Assembly: GCA_025331565.1 (NCBI GenBank)
Contig: JAFREQ010000063.1
Span: forward strand, 1,302,001-1,366,000
Direction of reading: 5' to 3'
DNA: 64,000 bases
Source of the DNA: Holacanthus passer
Lineage: Eukaryota > Chordata > Actinopteri > Pomacanthidae
The translations under genes and the position numbers were made by a program. Position 1 is the stretch's first letter. The number at the start of each line of letters is the position of its first letter. The notes below the pieces were generated by a model. It worked only from the letters and a program-made list of their open reading frames with translations. It searched no databases and was not told the DNA's origin. Shown here in pieces: positions 27,112-36,907 of this stretch.

Positions 27112-27480
27112 TCCAAAAAAACTGCGATGCGGTGTAATATGTAATATAAAAACAGAATGTAATCATCTGCAAACAAACTGTGTTAACCGACAACAGTTTT
27201 ACGTAATCTCCTTTCTACAATCCTGTGTTTGACAAAGTGTTGAACCTCTCTCCATCCTCGCTTGTGAACGACTGAGTCTTTCCAGGATGAACCTTTCATA
27301 CCCAATCATGATACTATCACCTGTTGCCAATGAACAAAAATCAATGAAGCTGATGAGGTCAAACATTGAATGTACTGTCTTTGTACTGTTTTCCGTTGAG
27401 TATATGTCAAAAAGGATGAGCAAATTATCACGTTCTGTTTTATTTATTTTTTAAACAGCATCCAATCTGTTTCGGAATCG
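27112..27480. mobile_element. Non-autonomous DNA element, copy 1, with terminal inverted repeats of about 50 bp
   Basis: The left end (from about 27115, containing AAAAACAGAATGTAATCAT) and right end (27418-27480, containing TTCTGTTTTATTTATTTTTTAAACAGCATCC) are imperfect inverted copies. The interior shares long stretches with a second copy at 40612-41020, including CAACAGTTTTAC, GTTGAACCTCTCTCCATCCTC and ACTGAGTCTTTCCAGGATGA. No transposase frame is present. It matches a dispersed repeat type that I recall as abundant in teleost genomes, with ends like AAAGTTGGGACGC. This copy lacks about 120 bp found in the second copy. Confidence 0.7.
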
Positions 27481-29009
27481 AGGTTGTAGTTCTGTGTCTT
27501 TATCTGTATTTTTGAGCATTTCTTATTTCAAACCACTGTCACTGAGGACAAACTTCAAAAATGACCAAACAGGAAGATGAAGAATCTTATAGATTAAACA
27601 ATAGTGTTGCAGCAGTTTTGGCACATGGTCTAAAACCGATATGGAAAAGGTGAATGGAAATATGAAATCTCTAAAGTCTGAGTAAACAGACTTGCTGCCT
27701 ACATACTGATTGTAATGCTCAGTGAAATCTGAATTTGACTGTACAAGATGGGACAAAACCAAATGCAAAGGAAGCCACATGTGACTTATATGTCTGAGTT
27801 GCGTGTGTTGTGGCCAGATTGTAATTATACATATACAGTGGCAGTGTTATATCCTTTTGATTTATAGCATAAATATATCATCTCATTTCGTCTGTAGTGA
27901 TTTTAGAAGCACATTAAACAGTGGCGGTGTTCGTCTATGTCTCACCATCCCTCTCCTACTTAAGTCCAGACTCTGTTCTCTCGCCCTCCTTTCCCCAATT
28001 ATCAGTTCTTTTTCTTCTGACCAACAGAACTAATGAACAAACAGTCGCACACACTCACACACCACGGAGCCTTTCTTCAATTTACTACCTCTTATCAATT
28101 GCCTCCCTTTATCTTTTAGTGTTTTCTTCTCTCCGTCTTAACCCCCCCGCTCGTTCCTTTCCCTCCAAAGCTCTTTTACGAACATTTACGAACGTCATTT
28201 CGGGTTGTTCCACGGCTCCCTTCACCTACAGAGGACGGAGAGAGGAAAAAAATGGAAAGGTAAAAAGATGAAAGGATACAGAACGACGCTCAAGGCTGCT
28301 GAAGGGGAAATAGATTTTAGGCAAGCAATGAGGAATAAGTGCAAGTCATCAAGCGTGGCCGTGCCTGGCTTTTGGTTTTTGTCAAATAGTTTGGTGATAT
28401 AAAATGGTGATGTGAGCTGATGAGGGTATCAGCATGCGTTTTCCAGCACAGTCATTTGATTTAATGAGGTTTGGCAGTCGCTCCTCTGCCTCTGTCAAAA
28501 CCCAATCGTGTGAAATGCGGGTGACTCGAAGCCATCAAAGGACCACAGAGGTCTTTGAGTTATTTTATTTGTTGCATCAGTAGATCACCTTTTTCTAACA
28601 GTTTCACATTACAAATAAGGGGCAGGTGGGAAGCTCGGGTCTTTATTTCACCAGTGCTAGTTATGATATATGGCCGACCGAGTCTAGCGGCAAAATGGGG
28701 AGGAAAAAAAAAAAGTTCTGAATTACATGAGGCAAGCTGTTACGGCTCAATAACCCAGGCCTGTAATCGGCTCACATTTCAAACACACACACACGCATTC
28801 AGACAGCCCTCGGTCGGGCGGGTTTTTTACGAGGAAGCACACGGCACGAGGTGATCAGCATATGTTTTGTTGACATAAATTTAAAATTTATTGCCGTTGT
28901 CAAAAGTGACTGTTGGACAAAGTTGATTATTAACTGAGTAAATGGCCTGAGAGAGTTTTATGTGAACTTCCTTAATGGCTACAGTCAGTCTGTTTCAAAT
29001 CACCCTCCC

Positions 29010-29035
29010 TCACACACACACACACACACACACAC
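29010..29035 (+). repeat. (CA)n microsatellite
   Basis: About 13 perfect units. Confidence 0.92.
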
Positions 29036-29489
29036 CTCTCATCATCTATTTCAGAGGCACAACATGAAAGTAGACAGTTACGATGGGATTTGAGTGTGTG
29101 TGTGTATGTTCAGAGACCTATCTGAGCTAAATCACTGAGCTGAGACAAAATATTTTATTATCCTTTTTCCATATCATTAAACATTGTTGAAGCTGAATTC
29201 GGGTTTATTATTAGCTCTGCTTAGGTACACAAAGCATTTCAAAGTGTATACAACATACCTCAAATGCTGACTGTTGTCTAATGTTGAATAGGTGTGTGTG
29301 TGTCTACAATTACGTAAGTGTGTTTCATAAATGGTCGGGTCACTTACTCTTGGATCAAATTCTGAAACACTCATCTCCACAAAGCGCCTTTGGTTTCAAA
29401 CCTTGATCGTCCACAGTGCTGCTTAAACATACATGACAGTCACGTCATTTCAAAAATACATTTCTAATCGTCTCTTCATTTCTAACATG

Positions 29490-29960
29490 CAGTCAGCATC
29501 GTGGCAGACAGAGCCGCTCAACAATCTGCCAGTCGGGCCGATTATGACATAATGTCAGCGCAGTCAGCTGCTCTGGCCCCAGAGGATCAAATGTGATCTG
29601 GCTCAAATGTGACCCAGGTACAGTCTCTGATTTGGGCTGAGAATCAGCTCCGTTAGCTGCACTGAGGCGAGCTTTTAGCCATTGTCACCGTGCGGAAATT
29701 GGATTATTGTGCTTGGCCTGGTTTTGGTGCATTATTCATCACGAGTCTGGCATGAATTTGGAAACCAAACATGCCTGATATAAGCCAGTGCTGGGCCAGG
29801 CCATTTTGGCCCTTACTGCAGCACAATTTGTGCATTAGCTACTGTAGCTAATTTGATCCGAATTTATGTCCATTTTTCATATACTTCTTTGATTACTGTT
29901 TATGATAATGCACATTTTGCATATTGACTGAATAATGTTAATTTGGGCTTCATTAGTGTT
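29490..29960. promoter_or_regulatory. Candidate conserved non-coding element containing a perfect 9-bp palindrome
   Basis: A repeat-free block with the perfect inverted repeat ATTAGCTAC-T-GTAGCTAAT at 29834-29852, where overlapping TAGCTA and TTAGC cores could bind a dimeric factor. The surrounding sequence is complex and not simple-repeat derived. Conservation is not demonstrated. Confidence 0.22.
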
Positions 29961-31019
29961 GCAACAGGACAGCTTTCTGAGCGTCCTAAACCTTCCCTGT
30001 AACGGTCTGAATTACTGGAACAGGTGCTGTTACCATTCTGTTGAACATCAAGTAATGTGCTGTTTCAGTGAGTAGTGCTTGCTATTGCAGTTAAATTTAA
30101 CACACTCTCAGCGAGGGACATACACACCGCACTTTGCTCATCAGCACTACATTTACGGTGAAAATACATGGCATTGCTTCCACTTCTAGTGGCCTTAATA
30201 AGTCCATCCATACCTTATCAGTGCTCTGTCTGGGGGGCACAATGGTCAGATTGAGGAGGGACACAAAAGGCCTTTGAAAGGCTTTGTGCTCTGTGTGTGT
30301 TGTGTTGTGGTTTACCGCTTGCGTGTGTTTTCCCCTTATCAGAGAGAAAGTGTGCGAGTACATCACCTATGATCCTTAGAGGAAAAAACCCTGTTCTGTT
30401 CTTTTGTCCTTTTGGCTTTTTGCTGGTGAGTTTGTGTCGTTCGTGTGGATAACTCGTGAAAGACTGAATTGCTTTAAGATATTTCTTTTTTTATCTGCCT
30501 AAAACATCGGGGACAAACATCAGGCTTCGGTCCCGCAGAGTTAAAATGTGAAGGCATTATTCTAGTGCTGCTATTGTGCATCAATCATGGGAGAAGAATT
30601 CCATCAGAGAAGTGGAGGAATTGGAGGTTTGTCCACTGGCAGATGCCTCGATAGACCACAATGCAATGCAGCTGTATTGCAATTTGTCCAATTATATGTA
30701 TAACTGCACAACACCACACGCCGATGTTTTGATTGAGTGCAACAAATCCTGATTTCTCTGCTGGCTATCCAAGGGCATTCTAGGAAAAGTAGGAAGCGGA
30801 GGTTCATCTGTTTCCTCCCATTTTGGCTTTTTAAGCGTCCTGCTTTCCCTTTTGGGGGCATTTGGCATTTACAGGCCTTTTAATTGCTCACTTCTTGCCA
30901 AACTGCTGTCATTCTACCTTTAGCTTCCAGGTTCTCTCCACAAATTCTAACCACTACAACAGTATTTTTACCAGCCGTCCTGTCAGGTTTCAAGGATGTT
31001 TTGCAGCAATTCATTGTCA

Positions 31020-31560
31020 CTGAAGTTATACTAGACTTCATTGCTTAATCATTTCCGCAGCCATCGCCATAAGACACGCCATAATCTCTCTCTCACCTGT
31101 CTCGGTCTCATCCCCGCTCCGTCTCTCCCAACCCCTCTCGAGGCACAAAAGAGAGCTGTAAATCAATTTGCATTCGACATCTGACATCAATCAGTCATGT
31201 TTTGGGAGAGTGGCACCACCTCCTCCTCTGCGGCTTTGTTGAGAGACGCAAAGATGGATGGCTGTCATCTCGCCCAAGTTGAGCAGATCTCTTATCAAGG
31301 GCATTGTTTCCCCAAGAATGCCTTGTTTTGTCTGCCAGAAATGTGCACTCACCTGAGAATGGAAGCGTGCTCTCGTCCTGTGCAGATTCAGAGTGTGTTT
31401 TTCCAGCTTTGCATTAAAGTCTCCAGCATTTTTCACATTTAGAAACATGCCAACCAAAGCGTGATCATTAGCTTAACGAGTCATCGGTGGTGTTTCTCGC
31501 CGCATGTCGCCGACTTGATTTAACCTGATGGCAGAGTTATTATCAAAAAGGTGACACTTG
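31020..31560. promoter_or_regulatory. Candidate conserved non-coding element about 1-1.5 kb upstream of the exon
   Basis: A complex block with a MEIS/PBX-like composite, TGACATCAATCA (31182-31193), and a second AATCAAT core at 31161-31167. PBX/MEIS-type sites are typical of developmental enhancers. Function is inferred only. Confidence 0.22.
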
Positions 31561-32480
31561 TTTTTGGAGCCTCGCGGTGTGAAAGAGCAACAGTTTTGGA
31601 AGATTAAATGCACCAAATCCGAAACGGCACCAGCTTGACAAACAATCATTACAATCGTGGGTGTGTGTGCCTTTGTGTGCCTCACTCAAGGCGAGGTATT
31701 TGAAGTTCTCGGGAGGTTTAAGGCACTGTGGCAGTTGTTTGGCAATTCGTGTCACCTTAATTGCTTTAGAGCACTTTCAGATATCTCTCAAGAATAATAT
31801 GCTTTGTACTGAGCCGTGGGGTCTTTGAGGATTTCGTAACAGAGAGAGACATGAGGCTAGACTTTCTGTTGTCAGATGTTATTTAGTTGCCTAACCTTCA
31901 AGGCCTTTACCACATAATCAAATATTGAACCTTAGTCTTGTCTGACCTTGTGCACTTAAACTATGTTACAGCCTAATGACTGTCTATTTGGGAAAAGACA
32001 ATTCATTGCGCATCAGATTCTGCTTCAAGCTACACATCACCTTATATTTTAGAAAGCAGTAGTCAAAAGCTGGCCCATAAATGGTTCATAACACTAAGTA
32101 GCTGTCTTATGTGTTTGCCTGAATAAATCATTCTATTTCCCTTTATAGCTCCTTATCCATCTGCAGCACTTGAGATGTAGGGAGTTGATAATGCCTCTGC
32201 TTGAATAGCACCTTGTGATTTACAGCACCGAGTCATGGTCTGGTGCTCCCTGCAGAAGAATCTGTGCAGTCGTTGGACGCCTTGTTAGACTGATGGTTAT
32301 TGTTATGTGCTGATGTTATGATTGATGGAGGGTGACACTTGGTCTCAAATTGCAAAAGTTTGTTGCGCTGAAAGTTATTAGTTACGAGCTGTAAAGAAAA
32401 AGACACTCTGTTAGCGGCACAGACGTCTGTTTGAGCGATGTGCATGCACATTAAGCTTCGTCTGGTCAAAGCGGGATTGT

Positions 32481-32528
32481 TTAACGGGGTCCAGACAGTA
32501 ACATGTTTGTTTCGCTCTTTGTCAACAG
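32481..32528 (+). other. zbtb16: 3' splice site (branch point, pyrimidine stretch, acceptor AG) of the zbtb16 exon
   Basis: A T-rich stretch (TGTTTGTTTCGCTCTTTGTC) is followed by AACAG, with the acceptor AG at 32527-32528. A yUnAy-type branch motif (TTAAC, A at 32484) sits about 44 nt upstream of the exon, which is a usual distance. Using this AG gives the split Arg codon expected for the family (AG|G AAG). The next AGs, at 32531-32532 and 32539-32540, would remove conserved residues. Confidence 0.75.
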
Positions 32529-32626
32529 GAAGATGCACAGTGGAATGAAGACCTATGGCTGTGAGCTGTGTGGGAAGAGCTTCCTGGACAGCCTCCGTCT
32601 ACGGATGCATTTGCTGTCTCATTCAG
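32529..32626 (+). CDS. zbtb16: Internal coding exon of zbtb16 (PLZF-type BTB zinc-finger transcription factor), C2H2 finger 2
   Basis: The exon encodes the tail of one C2H2 finger (RKMH, last His), a linker (SGMKTYG) and one complete finger with spacing C-X2-C-X12-H-X3-H: CELC, then GKSFLDSLRLRM, then HLLSH. From memory the human ZBTB16 second finger differs at only a few positions (GKRF versus GKSF, LLAH versus LLSH, RKLH versus RKMH), so this is a confident family call. ZBTB16 is a nuclear BTB/POZ transcriptional repressor with nine C-terminal fingers. It acts in limb and axial patterning, germline stem-cell maintenance and innate-like lymphocytes. The first base completes an Arg codon begun in the previous exon (phase 2), and the last base opens the next codon (phase 1). 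All zinc ligands are present and there is no stop or frameshift, so the exon looks functional. The N-terminal BTB exon and the later finger exons lie outside the window. Which teleost duplicate this is cannot be decided from one finger. Confidence 0.93.
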
Positions 32627-32632
32627 GTAAAG
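32624..32632 (+). other. zbtb16: 5' splice site (donor) of the zbtb16 exon
   Basis: CAG|GTAAAG is a near-consensus U1 donor, with GT at 32627-32628. It falls directly after the His-Ser following the finger, leaving one base of the next codon, as expected for continuation into the next finger linker. Confidence 0.85.
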
Positions 32633-34097
32633 ACATCAAGCCGACCCAATAACCACAACCGCATATTATGATCACAGCTGAGCAAGCAGTAGCCCTTGTT
32701 TTCAATGCTGGGGTTACTGTTAATTGTAGGGAATGACTGATGGGAAAGAGCATTCATTCCTGCAATTTTATGCAATTACATTTTAGCTTTTTATATAAAG
32801 TTTCACTACTGTCGAGGACGAGAGTTATGAAAGGAAATTTAGTGAATCATAATAATTCAGTTAAAACCCTAATAACCCATTTATTACAAATCATAATATT
32901 TCTTCCAGTCCTTTCCAAAGCGTGCTGCAGATGCTTAAATGTTTGTTTTTTAAATCTATTTTTTTATAGGTTCCCATTCACTTTATTACGGTTTATAACT
33001 ATATTACATTGCTGTTTGTTTTACAACCACATCGCCTTCCAATGCAAATGGAAGTTTGCCAAAAATACAACTAGTCTTCATGTCCTCTCTGATAAGACAA
33101 GCAGGACTGTTGCAGCTGACTGCCAGGATTTCAGAAGTACTGAGGTCAGGAGTCCAAATTCCCCAGTGCAGCCCCGCCCAAAGACATTTTTGAGCAACAA
33201 AAGATGTCTTATTATTTTTTATTTATTTTTAATTTAACTGTTCATTTTCTGTACATTTTATCCCGCTCCTGAGGACGTGACCGCCCTGTCCTCAGCGGTC
33301 GCTGCAGTCTTGATCTTAAGCAAGTTTTACCTCCCTGAAAGTTGATGCTTTATTTAAACGATTAATTCAAAGTGATTCCAAATGAACATGTGAAAACACT
33401 GACATGGTCCTTTAAAGGCAGAGTGAATCTTTTTTTTTTTGTGCACATTTATAATCTCATACCCTGAAGCAAAGGATGACTTAAGCTCTCTTGCATCTGA
33501 CAAATCTGGTTTACAACCATTCACAGATTTAAAGTGATTAATTCACTGTGAATATATTTAATGATACATAGGTATTGAAAACAGATTTTTACATGATATA
33601 AGTATTTACAGTCGAGTCAACTTTCAAGTTTCTGAGAGCTGAATAAAGGGACAGCTTGCCTTACATATGCTTTATCTCACTATAAATACACTAGTTTTGT
33701 GTGTGAATGTGGAGCATAACCCAGTTTCAGTGATTTGTGGATTAAATAACTCTTCAGCCCAGTAAAGCCGAGCAGCTCTGGGAAACTTAACCAAAGAGGT
33801 GCCTGCACATCATCATCCTGTCATCCTACACCTCTGTGACATTAGGGGTCTGAAAGGCAGTAGAAGTCAGAACACAGGGCACATTGATTGGTCCAGTCTG
33901 ACACTATTACACCCACCCCCAAACACACACACACACACCCACGAGTCCCTGTGCTCTGAGCCTACTTAGCACAGCACTGCTTTAATGGCACGGACCGTCT
34001 TTTATAGGCAGCAAAGAGCTCCTCACTACTGAGCCTCTAAGTGCAGATGGTTTATTGAGACACTGTAAAAGCCATGGGACCTCTGAGGGAACCCCGT

Positions 34098-34100
<3 letters not shown>

Positions 34101-34128
<28 letters not shown>
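34101..34128 (+). repeat. (CA)n microsatellite
   Basis: About 14 perfect units; an opposite-sense TG run lies 655 bp away. Confidence 0.93.
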
Positions 34129-34131
<3 letters not shown>

Positions 34132-34240
34132 CCCCAAATCCATGTGTTGACGTTGGCCCAGAAATTGAGCCCTCTGTTTGGTGCCCTGTCTTCCAATGGG
34201 ACGCAGTAAGTTAAGCGGTCTGAATTGTCTACTTGGCATT

Positions 34241-34256
34241 ATTGTTGTTGTTGTTG
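34241..34256 (+). repeat. (TTG)n trinucleotide repeat
   Basis: Five units of TTG/GTT. Confidence 0.8.
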
Positions 34257-34781
34257 ATGGTGAGGATACAACCCCCCTCCGCCGACTCCCCCAGTCGGCT
34301 TCTGTCAGCAGGCAGAGAACGATAATTGCCAGGATCGTTTGTTTGCTCGCATCTCACCAAAACTTAAACAATGACTGAGATGGATGCTGACACTCCGGCT
34401 ATGTGCTGACAAAGATGAATGACAAACTCACGCTGTGCCAGTGAATTGGCTCGGCACACAACTCAGCGTGTCAAAAGCAAAAGTTGCTCTGAGGAAATAT
34501 TCGCTGTTTATTTTAAAATGACACCCCGTTCTCGCGGTCCCCGTTGCACATACATGCTCCCCATCTCGCTGGCTTGTCAGAGACGGCAGCTCTGTCACAA
34601 AAACATGTCGGATGCTGGATGTTTTGCAGACTGCATTTTGTTTAGCGTCCTATTATGCAATTCAGCGGCAAAAGTGAGCTTGAAGTTAAAGTTTTCTTTA
34701 AGCCAGGAGTTGTGTCAAAGTGGAAGCTGAGGGTGAGTTAAGGTAATGTGCTCAGATACATGCCCTTTTCCTGAAGCGCAC

Positions 34782-34783
<2 letters not shown>

Positions 34784-34830
<47 letters not shown>
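34784..34830 (+). repeat. (TG)n microsatellite
   Basis: About 23 units; the longest dinucleotide run in the window. Confidence 0.95.
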
Positions 34831-34832
<2 letters not shown>

Positions 34833-36054
34833 GCTCTCTGCATGCCTCAGTGAAGATATGCCTTAAAGAGCAAAGCTCTGGCTGCTGACACGAGTCCAAG
34901 TAAAACCAACGGCAAGCCTAAACTTATACTTGGCGTTTTGCCAGTTATGGGAATTAGTTGTAGTTCTTATAATAGTAACTATGTAGGAATCTAATGAACG
35001 TAGACGTTGAAGTTACTGTGAGTTTCTGACCGTTACACAACAAAGCACCAGGAGCAGTCGTAACGATAATGAACACAGTGAAAGTTGTGCTGTCAATATT
35101 TAGATTGCACGAATTATATCACTGAGTAGCAGTAATGATATCTGTAGCATTTAACAAACACTTAAGTGAACTTAGAAACAACTAAGAAAAAGAGAGAGAT
35201 GAGTAAAAAGGCTGAGGAAAAGTGAGGCTTGTGGCAGAAGAGGCCTCTTTCTTTCCTCTCCTGCTACGATCTGATATTTTTCACATAAACATAAAATCAG
35301 CTAAAATTATGCAGATGTGTTTATAATGTTCTGTTTTTATGTTTTATTTTATAAATATTTTCCTTCTGTCTCACCAGAAGTCTAATAAATGATTGATTGC
35401 CCCATTTGCATCAACTCGGGAAGACGCCTAAACTCCATAAAAAGCCTAAAAGTTTAAACTCGCTGCGCTCATTAATTTAAAGTGACAAATAATGTCAGGG
35501 ACTAAAAGCTTTGAGAAGAAATGTTAAGTGCTGCCTTTCGCAACAGAAAAGGACAAAGAACATAAATGAACGGTTCACATTTTGTCATTTATTTTTTGAC
35601 AGTGTTTGCCCAAAATTTTCTCTTCTCTAATATCGTGAAACTGATTTCAGAGAGTTGACAGCAAATTAAATCATGTTTAATATGAGGCAAGTTCCCGTAG
35701 AGGTAAAGGATGAGGAGGGAATGTGGGTTTTGATCATGATTACTTTTTTAATAACCCACTAAATGTAAATTGATCTATAGGCTTTACATGCGCAGTCTTC
35801 CAGGAGGTGCTGTCTGAGTAGACTTTCAATAGTAAGTAGATCACTTGATAATCTTCTGTGATATCAACAGGTTAATAATAACTCACAGTTTGTCCCCATT
35901 GACATGAGGTGAAAACTGTGTTGATAGGAGATCAAATGGAAAAAAAAAAAAAAAGAACATTGAAAACTCGAGGAAGAACCACACACTCCACCTTGAGAGA
36001 GGCGGAAGATGTGGGCAGTGTATTTTTAGCATCAGTGGCAGCAAGTGCACAAAC

Positions 36055-36907
36055 TTTTTTTTTTTTTTTTCCCTTTGGTTCTCTCTTTTTTTTTATTTTA
36101 TTTTATTTTTTTTTTGCCTCTTTCCGAGCGGGGCTGTGTTGACGCACGACATCAACCTGCACTGTTACACACATCAGTGTTGATTCATAGGCGCTTTGGT
36201 CTGTGCGTAAAAGGCACGACAGGCGCTTCTGTGGAGACGAGCGACGGTTAGGGAAGAGACAGCACCGAGGCACGGCTCCTTTGATAGTTTTTGTTGTCTT
36301 TTTTTTTTTTTTTTTTTTTTCCCCTCCCTCCTCCACTTCCACCACCTCCACCTCCACCGTTTGACTTTCAAGGTTTTTCTCGCTCTGACGCCGCGTCTCG
36401 ATTTTTATCGCGTCTCTCTGTAATGATGACACTTCACCGAGTCCCCAAACCCTCAACCTCAGCCCCACCTCCTCCTCCACCTCCTCATCCTCCACTGCCG
36501 CCGCCATCATCCTTCAGCTCGCTTCAGAGCAGACAGTGTTGGGGAGATGAAGCCAGAGTCTGGAGGGGCTCTTTGGTATGCGTAACGCGTCCTGGATGTG
36601 GTGCGTCTCGGGCGCAGCAGCCGCCGCCGCCGCCGCTGCTGCCGCCTCCCTCCCCTCTGCTTTCCCCTCTGCTTTCCCCTCTGTCTCTCACTCTCTGTCT
36701 CCCTGTCTGTCTCCCTGTCTGTCTGTCTCTCTGTGCTTGTTGTACGCAGGACTTGGCGGCTCGCCAGTCTGGGCTGCCTGCCACCTCTGAGGGTACAGTA
36801 TGTACAGTCTACCTTGTGCCAGCTATTTTTTTTTCCTCCTCTCTCGTCTCGTTCTGTCTCAGTCCTTCCCTCCACCACGTTGTTTTTTTTTTTTTTTTTT
36901 TTTTTTT
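36055..36907 (+). repeat. Pyrimidine-biased low-complexity block with (GCC)n and (CTGT)n cores
   Basis: The + strand shows long T runs (36055-36070, 36299-36320, 36883-36907), CCT/CCA-rich stretches, a GCC/GCT run (36614-36646), direct copies of CCCCTCTGCTTT from about 36652, and CTGT/CTCC units (about 36690-36735). A purine-richer, CpG-bearing patch at 36540-36620 sits in the middle. The long open frames here are products of composition, not genes. It could be an expanded simple-sequence region, a triplex-forming mirror tract, or a CpG-rich internal promoter. Confidence 0.75.

Larger units (their letters stand above)
1..32528 (+). other. zbtb16: Part of a very long zbtb16 intron (upstream of the visible exon)
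   Basis: No coding segment with recognisable homology was found here on either strand. Open frames are short, low in complexity or run through microsatellites, and none reads as a known domain. The region contains the separately listed repeats and candidate regulatory blocks; the remaining DNA is AT-rich and unique in appearance. Because the exon at 32529 is an internal finger exon, the whole region is inferred to be intron, with the BTB-domain exon before base 1. Very large introns around the early finger exons are known for vertebrate ZBTB16. Nested non-coding RNA genes cannot be excluded from sequence alone. Confidence 0.75.

Noticed and set aside
32740..33237. 165-codon open frame just after the exon
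   Set aside because: AT-rich intronic frame with hydrophobic low-information translation; it does not continue the zinc fingers.
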